Assembly (NCBI GenBank): GCA_002408385.1
Contig: DHSB01000156.1
Location: forward strand, 107,935-129,959
Origin: Myxococcales bacterium UBA5297
Lineage (GTDB): Bacteria; Myxococcota; Myxococcia; Myxococcales; UBA5297
Length of the DNA: 22,025 nt
Direction of reading: 5' to 3'
Below are positions 14,977 through 22,025 of the stretch, piece after piece (the first letter of the stretch is position 1; each line of letters opens with the position of its first letter). The position numbers were made by a program, and so were the translations under genes. The notes below the pieces were generated by a model. The model did not search any database. It saw only the letters and a program-made list of their open reading frames with translations, and was not told the DNA's origin.

Positions 14977-17145
14977 ATGAGAGCTCTGCTGGGCGCGCTC
15001 ACGGCGGTTTTTCCCGCGGTCGTCTTCGCACAGGTGCCACCGCCTCCGCTGCCCGTGGCTGCGCCGCAGGACTCGCCCGCGGCAATCCCTTATGTCGCCC
15101 CGCGCGCGGTCGCCGAGGCCGACGGCCAGAGCGAGCGGTCAGCCCCGGTTCAGCAGGTCCAGCCTCGTCCGGTCGAGGCCGCTCCGGTGGCCCCGCCTCC
15201 TCCGCCCATCGCTCCGGCTGCGCCCGTTGCGCCCCCGCCGTTCTCCGTCGCGCCTGCAACGGCGCTCCCGCCGCCGGCGCCGGTTGATCCGGCTCTGCTC
15301 AGTCTCCCCTTCGTGGAGGCGCGCGAGGTTGGCCCCGAGGGCGAGCCCGCGGCCTCGCCGCCCTCGGCTCTTCCGTACGTGCAGCCTCGAGAGGCGGACG
15401 GCACGCAGCCGGCCGGCGACGAACCCGCACCGGCGACGCGGACGATCACGGTGACCGTTCCGCCCGCTTCGAGCAAAGCGCCTGCTGCTGCGCCGCCAGC
15501 TCCTGCTGGGCAAGAAGCCGCTGCGACGGCGGGCGCGCCCGTCGAAGACCTCGGCCCCGCTCAGGGCGCCGCGGCCAAGCCGGCCTCTTCAGGTCCGGCG
15601 CAGGCGGCGGCCACACCGGCCGAGGGCGCAGCCGAGGACGAGAAGCCCGGGAAGAAGGCAGAAGTCGAGGAGAACGACGACTTCGTGAAGGGCGAGCTGT
15701 CCTCGGTGGGGATGACGCGGATGGAGTCGCGGAGCAACCACGTCTTGGTAGCCGGCGGCTACAACCGAATCGGCAAGGCGCACTACGTGCTGGTGCGCCC
15801 GCAGGTCGGCCTGGCGTTCGGTGACTTCTCGCTGGGCCTGGGCGTGCCGCTCAACTTCGAGGTCTTCAACTCCGGGTATCCGAAGGACCCGGCGCCGGGC
15901 GAGAACCACATCATCGGCGCGAGCAACGCCGGCTCGCTGCGCAAGGAGGACTGGGACGAGGTCGCCGACTTCGCCCAGGTCCTCACCTACCTGACCTACG
16001 GACGCAAGGAGGACCCGGTCTATCTCGACATCGGCCAGCGCCACGCCTCGACCCTCGGTCACGGGACGATCATGCGCCGCTACGCCTCGAACATCGACGT
16101 CAACCTCACCCGCGTCGGCGCCCAGCTCGACGCGCACAACGACTACATCGGCGCCGAGTTGATGACCAACGACATCGCCCGCTGGAACCTCATCGGCGGC
16201 TTGGCGTTCATCAAGCCGCTGTCGATCGTCGGGCTCGACTCTTGGCTGGCCCGCAGCGTGTCGATAGGCGTGAGCGCGGTCGTCGACCGGGACGCGCCGA
16301 GCTCGCTGCAGATGATGCCCGAGCCGCCCTGTCCGGTGCCCGGCGCCTGCAAGCCCGCCAACGTCACGAAGGTCGACGAGGGCAACCGGCTGGCGGCCAA
16401 CCGCGAGGCGGTGACGCTGGCGGGCGTTGACCTCGAGCTCAAGCTGGTGAAGAGCAGCGTCGCCGACATCAAGCCCTACATCGACTACTCGAAGCTGCTC
16501 TACCGCGGCGACCAGGGCGAAGGCGGTGGCGGCCTGGCCATCGGCGTGCTCGGTCGCTTCAACCTGGGAGCGCTCACCACGCACGCCTTCCGCCTGGTCG
16601 CCGAGTACCGCAGGCTCGACGAAGGCTACCGGCCGGGCTACTTCGACAGCTTCTACGAGGTCGACAAGTTCCTCGACGGCGGGACCGGGGGCGTCAAGCC
16701 GGGCGACGGTCAGGTTCCCCTCACCAAGCTGCAGGCCACGGTCGGCGCGGGCCGGCCACCCAAGCGCTCGGGCTACTACTTCGAGGCCTCCTACGGCGTG
16801 CGCGAGGCCATCGGGCTGACCTTGGCGTTCGAGGGCCAGTCGGAGCTGCCCGAGAAGAACTTCATCGCCCATCTCGAGGTGCCCGCGCTCTCGTTCTTGA
16901 AGTTCTTCGGCACGATCTACAAGCGCGGCTTCACCGAGATGTCGACCATCTTCGACCTCGACGAGCACGCCGTCGCCTTTGCCGGCGTACGCCTGAAGGT
17001 GCTGCCTGTCCTCTTCGTCAACGCGCGCGCCTTCAGAAGCTTCGAGCTCGACGCCTTCAAGAGCGCAGACACGGCGCTCGGCACGCTGCAGTACCGCAAC
17101 GTCACCGGGTATGCGGGCGACATCGAGCTCGGGTTCGAGCTCTAG
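14977..17145 (+). CDS. exported proline-rich protein with probable outer-membrane barrel
   Basis: This 722-residue protein starts with a clear signal peptide (MRALLGALTAVFPAVVFAQ, cleavage near residue 18-19). Residues 20-230 are a low-complexity Pro/Ala linker in which a short motif recurs: IPYVAPR (37-43), LPFVEARE (110-117) and LPYVQPRE (132-139). Residues 235-722 alternate hydrophobic and polar residues and are rich in aromatics and glycine (LVAGGYNRIG, YVLVRPQVGLAFG, DFSLGLGV), ending in DIELGFEL. This fits an outer-membrane beta barrel, with the linker in the periplasm perhaps binding peptidoglycan or a partner. I do not recognise the family. GAGGAG lies 8 nt before ATG 14977. The two barrel-region cysteines (PEPPCPVPGACKP) may form a disulfide in a loop. 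The gene appears monocistronic. Confidence 0.72.
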   Translation: MRALLGALTAVFPAVVFAQVPPPPLPVAAPQDSPAAIPYVAPRAVAEADGQSERSAPVQQVQPRPVEAAPVAPPPPPIAPAAPVAPPPFSVAPATALPPPAPVDPALLSLPFVEAREVGPEGEPAASPPSALPYVQPREADGTQPAGDEPAPATRTITVTVPPASSKAPAAAPPAPAGQEAAATAGAPVEDLGPAQGAAAKPASSGPAQAAATPAEGAAEDEKPGKKAEVEENDDFVKGELSSVGMTRMESRSNHVLVAGGYNRIGKAHYVLVRPQVGLAFGDFSLGLGVPLNFEVFNSGYPKDPAPGENHIIGASNAGSLRKEDWDEVADFAQVLTYLTYGRKEDPVYLDIGQRHASTLGHGTIMRRYASNIDVNLTRVGAQLDAHNDYIGAELMTNDIARWNLIGGLAFIKPLSIVGLDSWLARSVSIGVSAVVDRDAPSSLQMMPEPPCPVPGACKPANVTKVDEGNRLAANREAVTLAGVDLELKLVKSSVADIKPYIDYSKLLYRGDQGEGGGGLAIGVLGRFNLGALTTHAFRLVAEYRRLDEGYRPGYFDSFYEVDKFLDGGTGGVKPGDGQVPLTKLQATVGAGRPPKRSGYYFEASYGVREAIGLTLAFEGQSELPEKNFIAHLEVPALSFLKFFGTIYKRGFTEMSTIFDLDEHAVAFAGVRLKVLPVLFVNARAFRSFELDAFKSADTALGTLQYRNVTGYAGDIELGFEL

Positions 17146-17196
17146 GCATCTGTGATGGCCAGCTTTCGAGGCAGTCGAGTCGAGTCTCTCCGGTCA

Positions 17197-17222
17197 CCCC
17201 GAGCCCCCGAAGACGCTCGGGG
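17197..17222 (+). terminator. 8-bp stem-loop downstream of the outer-membrane protein gene
   Basis: CCCCGAGC (17197-17204), a 10-nt loop and GCTCGGGG (17215-17222) pair perfectly, 51 bp after the stop codon. No T-tract follows. It resembles the palindrome at 10189-10214, so it may be a REP-like element serving as a terminator. Confidence 0.45.
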
Positions 17223-17351
17223 CCTCGCGAAGCCTCAAGGCCCTCGACTTCGCCCGGGCCGACCGTATCCCCGCCCTGTCGGTCTTGGGCCGAGCGTCGC
17301 TAGGAGCCAATCGGCGGTGAAGCGGCCACCCACCGGCTAGGAGGCTCGCAA

Positions 17352-17786
17352 ATGCGCCACGTAATTTTCAGAATTGGGAGCGAGCGCTACGGGCTTCCGC
17401 TCGCCGCGGTGCGCGAGGTGGTCGAGCCCGCTCCCATGTCGAGAGTGCCCTGCTCGCCCGAGCCGGTGCTGGGGATCATGAACCTGCGCGGCAGGGTGGT
17501 CACCGTGGTCTCGCTCGGTGCGTTGATGGGCATCGAGCCAGCCCCGGCGGTCGGCGAAGCTGCGCCCGCGGGCAAGGTCGTCATCCTCGACCGCGGCCGG
17601 CGCGACCTCGGGCTGCTCGTCGGAGAGGTGGACGGGGTCCACACTCTCGGCGACCTCGTCGCCGCCCCGGGCGAGGCCTTCTCCGCGGTGCGCGGCGTCG
17701 GTCGGCCTCAAACCGGCGGCGCGGTGACCGTCCTCGAGGCCGAGGGGCTCGACCGTCAGATCGCGGCGACCTTCAAGGGCCGCTAA
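17352..17786 (+). CDS. cheW: CheW-like chemotaxis coupling protein
   Basis: This 144-residue single CheW domain couples chemoreceptors to the kinase CheA at receptor arrays. It starts with the usual HVIFRIGSERYGLPLAAVREVVEP strand-and-loop pattern. It continues with VLGIMNLRGRVVTVVSL, the conserved receptor/CheA-binding segment (NLRG). The second subdomain is present (KVVILDRGRRDLGLLVGEVDGV). ATG 17352 has AGGAGG 7 nt upstream, the strongest ribosome binding site in the window. The length is normal. It is separated from cheY by the oppositely oriented lspA gene, so it must have its own promoter or be read from upstream; I see no clear -10 box in 17223-17338. Confidence 0.94.
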   Translation: MRHVIFRIGSERYGLPLAAVREVVEPAPMSRVPCSPEPVLGIMNLRGRVVTVVSLGALMGIEPAPAVGEAAPAGKVVILDRGRRDLGLLVGEVDGVHTLGDLVAAPGEAFSAVRGVGRPQTGGAVTVLEAEGLDRQIAATFKGR

Positions 17787-17817
17787 TCGCCGCCCGATTT
17801 GCGGTCCTCGGACGGCC

Positions 17818-17836
17818 GGCCCGGCGCCCCCGGGCC
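17818..17836. terminator. palindrome between convergent cheW and lspA
   Basis: GGCCCGG (17818-17824), loop CGCCC and CCGGGCC (17830-17836) form a perfect 7-bp stem in the 71-bp gap. The symmetry and position suit a bidirectional terminator, though no T-tract is present on either side. Confidence 0.45.
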
Positions 17837-17857
17837 TCTCCGGGCGAGCGCGCCGCG

Positions 17858-18361
17858 CTAGCGAGCCGGCGCGACCTTCGCGTCCGGTGCCTTGGTCCGG
17901 TTGCCGAACACGAGCAGGATGCCGACCCCGGTGCAGACGAGGATGTCGGCGACGTTGAAGTTCGGCCAGGTGAAGCCCCCGTGCCAGTAGATGAAGTCGA
18001 CGACGTAGCCGAGCCGGATGCGGTCGACGATGTTGCCGATGGCCCCTGCGGCCGTCACCCCGTAGCCCAGGCGGCTGGCGAAGTCGGGGCTGCGCACCAT
18101 GAGCACCAGCAGGAAGACCGTCAGCCCGCCGGTGAGCACGAGCAGGATCGCCAGCTTGGCGCTCGGCGGCAGGAAACCGCCCAACCCGAAGGCCATGTTC
18201 CGGTTCTCGGCGTAGACGAACGAGAGCGCCTTGGGGATGACCTCGAGCGGCGAGCCGGGCAGGCGGCCTTGTGCCCAGACCTTCGTCCACTGATCGATCC
18301 CGACCCCCAGGGCGATGAGGGCGAAGGCCTTGGCTATCGTGGCGGTGTCCATTCGCTTCAT
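17858..18361 (-). CDS. lspA: lipoprotein signal peptidase (signal peptidase II)
   Basis: This 167-residue inner-membrane aspartic protease removes signal peptides from prolipoproteins after lipidation. Four hydrophobic segments are visible. Family motifs are in order: DQWTK (D23), the AENRNMAFGL segment, GNIVDRIRLGYVVDF with catalytic D122, and FNVAD with catalytic D139. Length is typical. ATG 18361 is chosen because GAGGTG lies about 6 nt upstream; a start three codons in (ATG 18352) is also possible. The gene lies inside the chemotaxis cluster on the opposite strand, convergent with cheW and divergent from cheY. A client in this window is the transglutaminase lipoprotein. Confidence 0.96.
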   Translation of the reverse strand: MKRMDTATIAKAFALIALGVGIDQWTKVWAQGRLPGSPLEVIPKALSFVYAENRNMAFGLGGFLPPSAKLAILLVLTGGLTVFLLVLMVRSPDFASRLGYGVTAAGAIGNIVDRIRLGYVVDFIYWHGGFTWPNFNVADILVCTGVGILLVFGNRTKAPDAKVAPAR

Positions 18362-18550
18362 GTCGGCACCTCTAACAGACGAGGCCTTATCGATTCGTCC
18401 ACGAAAAAGAGCAACGAAAACGCGGACGGCGGCTCGGCGGTCGGCAGTTCGCCAATAAGGTCGCAAGCTTGAAGGGGCAGCGAACCCCATGGTAGCTTTG
18501 CGCACCTCACGGCGTACCCGAAAAGACGCTTTGGGCTGGAGGCGAGGCAA
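18362..18550. promoter_or_regulatory. divergent lspA/cheY promoter region
   Basis: This 189-bp spacer is less GC-rich than its surroundings (for example ACGAAAAAGAGCAACGAAAA around 18402-18420). On the plus strand TTGAAG at 18469-18474, an 18-bp spacer and TAGCTT at 18493-18498 followed by TGCGC give a plausible promoter for cheY-cheA, with a start near 18505. No clear promoter for lspA stands out on the minus strand. Confidence 0.5.
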
Positions 18551-18916
18551 ATGGCCAAGCGGGTTCTCATCGTCGACGACGCGATCTTCATGCGCAACAT
18601 GATCAAGGACATCTTCGCGTCCGGCGGTTTCGAGGTGGTCGGCGAGGCGGCCAACGGTCTTGAGGCGGTCGAGAAGTACAAGGAGCTCAAGCCGGACCTC
18701 ACCACCATGGACATCGTGATGCCCTTCAAGAGCGGCATCGAGGCCACCCGCGAAATCGTCAAGGCCGACAACGCGGCGGTCATCATCATGTGCAGCGCCC
18801 TCGGTCAGGAGTCTCTGGTGATGGAGGCCATCGAGGCGGGGGCCAGCGACTTCATCGTCAAGCCGTTCAAGGCCGAGGACGTCCTCGGGGTCGTCAAGAA
18901 GGTCCTCGGCGAGTGA
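18551..18916 (+). CDS. cheY: CheY-like single-domain response regulator
   Basis: This 121-residue stand-alone receiver domain is predicted to carry phosphate from CheA to the flagellar switch or another motility output. All receiver residues are present: the acidic pair D9-D10 (LIVDDA), phosphoacceptor D54 (TTMDIVMP), the Ser/Thr switch S82 (MCSALGQ) and K104 (VKPFKAED). ATG 18551 has GGAGG 8 nt upstream. The cheA gene starts 25 nt after the stop, which points to co-transcription. Loop sequences (DDAIFMRNMIKDIF, GQESLVMEAIEAGASDFIVKPF) are of the type found in Bacillus/Thermotoga CheY rather than Escherichia coli. That agrees with the presence of CheC and the absence of CheZ here. Confidence 0.94.
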   Translation: MAKRVLIVDDAIFMRNMIKDIFASGGFEVVGEAANGLEAVEKYKELKPDLTTMDIVMPFKSGIEATREIVKADNAAVIIMCSALGQESLVMEAIEAGASDFIVKPFKAEDVLGVVKKVLGE

Positions 18917-18941
18917 GGTCGGCAGGCCCTCTGGCTCGGCC

Positions 18942-20906
18942 ATGACCATCGACATGTCGAAGTACCTCGGGCTGTTCACGTCCGAGGCGAGCGAGCACCT
19001 CGAGCATCTCTCTCAGGATCTCGTGCGCCTCGAACGCGAGGGCAACCGCGAGGTCATCGACTCGATGTTTCGCCATGCCCACTCGGTCAAGGGCATGGCC
19101 GCCTCGATGGGCTTCGAGCAGATCGCCACGCTCTCCCACCGGGTCGAGGATCTCGTCGACCAGGTGCGCAAGAGGCCCGAGGCGATGTCGGCCGACATCG
19201 CCGACCTGCTCTTCGCCTCCACCGATCACCTGCAGGCGATGGTGCGCTGCGCGGGCGCGGGCGAGGCAGCACCGAGCGCCTCTTCGCTCATCGAGCGCAT
19301 CAGCGAGCGGCTCATCGCCCTGACCGGCGCGGCCCCCGCGGCGACCCGGGTCGTCAAGACGACGCTCTCGGGCAGCGCGCCCCAGCCCGAGCCGCCGCCT
19401 CCCTCGGCTCCGGCCCCCGGACCCGAGCTGCCGCCGCGCTTCTCGGTGCGGGTGCGCATCGCGGCAAGCTGCCAGGTGCCGGGGGTGCGCGCCTTTCTGG
19501 TCCAGAAGAAGCTGAGCGCCCTCGGCAACGTCTTCGACCTCAACCCCTCGGTCGACGACCTGAAGGCCGGCCGCATCCCCGAGGGCCTGGTCACCATGCA
19601 GGTCGAGACCTCGAGCGCCGAGGCGATAAACAAGGCGCTCGCGGTGGTCGCCGACCTCGAGTCGACCGAGGTCACCCGCGTCGAGCCGAAGTCCGCGCCG
19701 GCCAAGCCGCCCGAGGCGCCCGCGGAGGTGGCGCGGGCGGTCGGCGCCGAGCCGGCGCGCACCCTGCGGGTCAAGACCGAGCTGCTCGACTACCTGCTCG
19801 ACGCGGTCGGCGAGCTGCTCCTGTCGACCTCCCGGCTGCGCGAGGTGAGCAAGGGCGTCCCCGACACGTATCAGCCCCCGCTGCTCGAGGGGGTCGACCG
19901 GCTGCGTACCATCGTCAAGGACCTGCACAACAAGGTGATGAGCGTGCGCATGACGCCGCTCTCGCTCATCACCGACCGGCTGCCGAGGGCGGCCCGGGAC
20001 ATCGCGCGCAAGAGATCGCGCGAGGTCGACCTGCTGGTCACCGGCGCCGAGATCGAGCTCGACCGCGCCATCCTCGACGAGCTCGCCGACCCGCTGCTGC
20101 ACATCCTGCGCAACTGCATCGACCACGGCCTCGAGGCGCCCGAGGAGCGGGTGCGGCTCGGCAAGGGGGCCCGCGGGCGCGTGGTCGTCGCCGCCCGGCG
20201 CGACCGCGACCGGGTGCTCGTCGAGCTCGAGGACGACGGGCGCGGGATGGATGCCGCGCACCTGAAGGCGGTCGCGCTCGAGCGCGGCCTGATCACCGCC
20301 GAGGCGGCCGCAACGATGAGCGATCGCGAAGCCTGGATGCTCTGCTGTGCGCCCGGCCTGTCGACCGCGAAGGAGGTGACCGACGTAAGCGGCCGGGGCG
20401 TCGGCATGGACGCGGTCAAGCGCGCGGTCGAGAACGTCGGCGGCACGCTCGACATCGACTCGACCGTCGGCCGCGGCACCCGCTTCACCCTGCGGCTGCC
20501 GCTGACGGTGGCGGTGATCAACGTCCTGCTCGTCGGCGTCGGGCGCGAGGTCTTCGGGCTGCCCATCGCCAAGGTCAAGGCCGTCGTCGAGGCCGATCCC
20601 CAATTCCTCGAGCGCAGCCGCCGCACCCCGTTGCTTCCGCACGACGGAGCGCTGCTGCCGGTGCACCCGCTGGGCGCCCTGCTCAGAATCGACCGGCAGG
20701 CGCCGGGCGGAGTCCGCCCTCACGTCATCCTCGACGCCGACTCGGGCCCTGTCGCCCTCGAGGTCGACCAGCTCATCGGTCAAGAGGAGGCGGTGCTCAA
20801 GCCGCTCGCCAGTCCGCTCGATCTCGTCCCCGGGCTGGCCGGAGTGACCATCCTCGGCAGCGGGCGGCCGATCTTCATCCTCGACGTGCCGAGGTTGCAG
20901 GTGTGA
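18942..20906 (+). CDS. cheA: chemotaxis histidine kinase CheA
   Basis: This 654-residue protein is the central kinase of the chemotaxis system. Domains in order: HPt (about 8-108, phosphorylated H47 in HAHSVKG); Pro-rich linker (about 143-167); a ferredoxin-like P2-type domain (about 167-247) that would bind CheY; a second linker; dimerisation helices from about 276 (TLRVKTELLDYLLDAVGELL); ATPase (about 345-510) with N-box RNCIDHGLE (N391, H395), DDGRGMD at 431-437, SGRGVGMD and GRGTRFTLRLPL; and a CheW-like domain to the end. All catalytic elements are present; the N-box has Cys where Ser is usual. No receiver domain is fused. ATG 18942 has only a weak ribosome binding site; ATG 18954 is possible. 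The stop codon opens a heptamer repeat. Confidence 0.97.
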   Translation: MTIDMSKYLGLFTSEASEHLEHLSQDLVRLEREGNREVIDSMFRHAHSVKGMAASMGFEQIATLSHRVEDLVDQVRKRPEAMSADIADLLFASTDHLQAMVRCAGAGEAAPSASSLIERISERLIALTGAAPAATRVVKTTLSGSAPQPEPPPPSAPAPGPELPPRFSVRVRIAASCQVPGVRAFLVQKKLSALGNVFDLNPSVDDLKAGRIPEGLVTMQVETSSAEAINKALAVVADLESTEVTRVEPKSAPAKPPEAPAEVARAVGAEPARTLRVKTELLDYLLDAVGELLLSTSRLREVSKGVPDTYQPPLLEGVDRLRTIVKDLHNKVMSVRMTPLSLITDRLPRAARDIARKRSREVDLLVTGAEIELDRAILDELADPLLHILRNCIDHGLEAPEERVRLGKGARGRVVVAARRDRDRVLVELEDDGRGMDAAHLKAVALERGLITAEAAATMSDREAWMLCCAPGLSTAKEVTDVSGRGVGMDAVKRAVENVGGTLDIDSTVGRGTRFTLRLPLTVAVINVLLVGVGREVFGLPIAKVKAVVEADPQFLERSRRTPLLPHDGALLPVHPLGALLRIDRQAPGGVRPHVILDADSGPVALEVDQLIGQEEAVLKPLASPLDLVPGLAGVTILGSGRPIFILDVPRLQV

Positions 20907-20945
20907 GTTTTGAGTTGTGAGTTCTGAGTTTTGAGTTGGGAGTCG
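20904..20945. repeat. heptamer (TGAGTTN) tandem array starting at the cheA stop codon
   Basis: TGAGTTT, TGAGTTG, TGAGTTC, TGAGTTT, TGAGTTG and a diverged GGAGTCG run from 20904 in strict 7-bp steps. The first TGA is the cheA stop codon. Since seven is not a multiple of three, the array puts a stop in every plus-strand frame. It occupies the first part of the 184-bp cheA-cheC gap; the rest holds no supported gene. Confidence 0.9.
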
Positions 20946-21090
20946 ACGGCCGGGGTCTTGCCGGAATGCTGGGCAGGTAGGGGTGCATGGGCGCCCGGCG
21001 CTATCTCCACCTCGGCGCGTCGAATCGAAACGGCGATTGCGACCAAGCTTTGGCAACTCGGCGAAGCACGAAGCCCCCAGGAGCGCTTCC

Positions 21091-21714
21091 ATGGCGAGCG
21101 AGACCGCAAGCCCCTACCTCGACGAGCGGCAGCTCGACGCTCTGCGCGAGGTGGCCAACATCGGCTGTGGCCATGCGGCGACGGCGCTCTCGAAGCTGAT
21201 GGGCGGCCAGCGCGTGGGCATCGAGGTGCCTCGGGCCGCGGTCATCGAGTTTGGCGCGGTCGCCGAGCTCGTCGGCGGTCACGAGGCGCCGGTGGTCGGG
21301 GTCGCCACCGAGATCGTCGGCGGCCTGCAGGGCGGCCTTCTCCTCCTGATGCCGGTCGCGGCGGCCAAGCGCCTCGCGGGCATCCTGCTCGGCTCGGGCG
21401 AGAGCTTGGGGCCTCTCGGCGACGACGCGCGGTCGGCGCTGTGCGAGGTGGGCAATATCCTCGGCTCGGCCTGCCTGTCGGCCATCGCCACCGCGTTCGG
21501 CCTTCGGCTCATGCCCTCGATTCCACGCCTGGCGCAGGACATGGCGGGCGCGGTCGTCGGCGAGGTCGTCTGTCCGATGGGCGCGCGCGCCGACCGGGCC
21601 GTGGTTCTCGAGACGCGCTTCACGGTCGGCGGTGGCTCGGCGCTGATGGGCCACTTCCTCATCCTCCCTGACGTGCTCTCGCTGCCGCCGCTGCTCGCTG
21701 CCCTGGGGGTATAG
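21091..21714 (+). CDS. cheC: CheC-type CheY-P phosphatase
   Basis: This 207-residue protein is a CheC/CheX/FliY-family phosphatase that removes phosphate from CheY-P and binds CheD. Both copies of the catalytic motif are present. The first is E20 and N23 (REVANIGCGHAATALSKL); the second is E119 and N122 (CEVGNILGSACLSAIATAF), each followed about 24 residues on by a proline. Two active sites are characteristic of CheC rather than CheX. ATG 21091 has AGGAG 7 nt upstream. An open frame extends to 20983 but lacks a site. cheD follows after 2 nt, so translation is probably coupled. CheC takes the place of CheZ as the signal-terminating phosphatase. Confidence 0.95.
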   Translation: MASETASPYLDERQLDALREVANIGCGHAATALSKLMGGQRVGIEVPRAAVIEFGAVAELVGGHEAPVVGVATEIVGGLQGGLLLLMPVAAAKRLAGILLGSGESLGPLGDDARSALCEVGNILGSACLSAIATAFGLRLMPSIPRLAQDMAGAVVGEVVCPMGARADRAVVLETRFTVGGGSALMGHFLILPDVLSLPPLLAALGV

Positions 21715-21716
21715 GC

Positions 21717-22025
21717 ATGGAGCCGGGGGGCGAAAACACGAAGCACGTTGCGATGGGCGAGGTCGCCGTAGGGCGGGCGAGCCAACGGCTCGTCGCGCGG
21801 GGCGTGGGCTCATGCGTCGTCGTCGCCCTGCACGACCCCTGGGCGCAAGTGGTGGGCCTCGCGCACGCGATGCTTCCCTGGCGCGGGATGGCGGGCGATC
21901 GGCCGACGAAGTACGTCGACGCTGCGCTCGAGCGCCTGCTCGTCGACATGGAGGCGGCCGGCGCCCGGCGCGAGCGCACGACAGCGCGGCTGGTCGGCGG
22001 CGCCGCCATGTTTCGGGCGGAGCCG
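21717..22025 (+). CDS. cheD: CheD receptor deamidase, truncated by window end
   Basis: The first 103 residues of CheD, which deamidates glutamines in chemoreceptors and stimulates CheC. The frame is open to the last base of the window, so the C-terminus lies outside. Catalytic C33 (GVGSCVVV) and H50 (LAHAMLP) have the 17-residue spacing of the Thermotoga enzyme (C27, H44). The position matching its catalytic Thr21, six residues before the cysteine, is A27. Further family signals are KYVDAALERLL and LVGGAAMF. The start ATG 21717 is 2 nt after the cheC stop codon. A ribosome binding site would lie within the cheC end (GGGGGTATAGGC). Confidence 0.95.
   Translation, partial: MEPGGENTKHVAMGEVAVGRASQRLVARGVGSCVVVALHDPWAQVVGLAHAMLPWRGMAGDRPTKYVDAALERLLVDMEAAGARRERTTARLVGGAAMFRAEP

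Noticed and set aside
18894..21092. 732-codon minus-strand frame opposite cheA
   Set aside because: Shadow of cheA. Its start region reads through the heptamer array, giving TQNSELTTQNS-type spurious peptide.

Overview
The window is a high-GC bacterial chromosome segment with dense, mostly short-spaced genes, strong G/C third-position bias and many GC-rich intergenic palindromes. The gene set fits a motile Gram-negative bacterium: a transmembrane chemoreceptor, a CheA/CheW/CheY/CheC/CheD cluster, a PilZ protein, a signal-peptide-bearing predicted outer-membrane barrel and lipoprotein signal peptidase. The combination resembles Myxococcota or related former deltaproteobacteria, but this is an inference from style and content; no rRNA or other taxonomic marker is present. 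I see no tRNA, rRNA, CRISPR array, transposase, integrase or phage gene.

Layout. 1-443: a 42-bp tandem repeat running off the left edge, then a promoter region. 444-2954 (+): six-TM chemoreceptor. 2955-3407: repeat-rich spacer with a terminator-like element and a good promoter. 3408-3950 (+): small TPR-like protein. 3951-4404: spacer with repeats. 5356-4405 (-): PilZ protein followed 19 nt later by an EcsC-like protein. 5532-7919 (+): UvrD/PcrA helicase, possibly leaderless. 8238-10142 (+): GT39/ArnT-like membrane glycosyltransferase. 10632-12191 (+): transglutaminase-fold lipoprotein. 14710-12270 (-): a LarA/DUF2088-like protein followed by an inositol monophosphatase. 14977-17145 (+): exported proline-rich protein with a probable beta barrel. 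17352-17786 (+): CheW. 18361-17858 (-): LspA. 18551-22025 (+): CheY, CheA, CheC and a CheD cut by the right edge.

How the genes work together. CheA, CheW and CheY form the core phosphorelay. CheC (CheY-P phosphatase) and CheD (receptor glutamine deamidase) form the adaptation arm known from Bacillus and Thermotoga. The chemoreceptor at the left end is a plausible client but lies 14 kb away. PilZ-EcsC is a candidate c-di-GMP-responsive pair. The remaining genes are housekeeping or envelope functions.

The most unusual content is in the spacers. At least five families of repeats occur only between genes: a 42-bp tandem array, a hairpin followed by a 27-bp identical tail, a degenerate mosaic element, a 35-bp direct repeat, and heptamer (TGAGTTN) arrays that begin exactly at stop codons. 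A shared promoter motif (TANNNT followed by a G-rich/CCGCC discriminator) precedes six genes. I did not find a convincing new multi-gene system. The best candidates for novelty are the LarA-like protein lacking key residues, the CheD lacking its expected threonine, and the spacer repeats.
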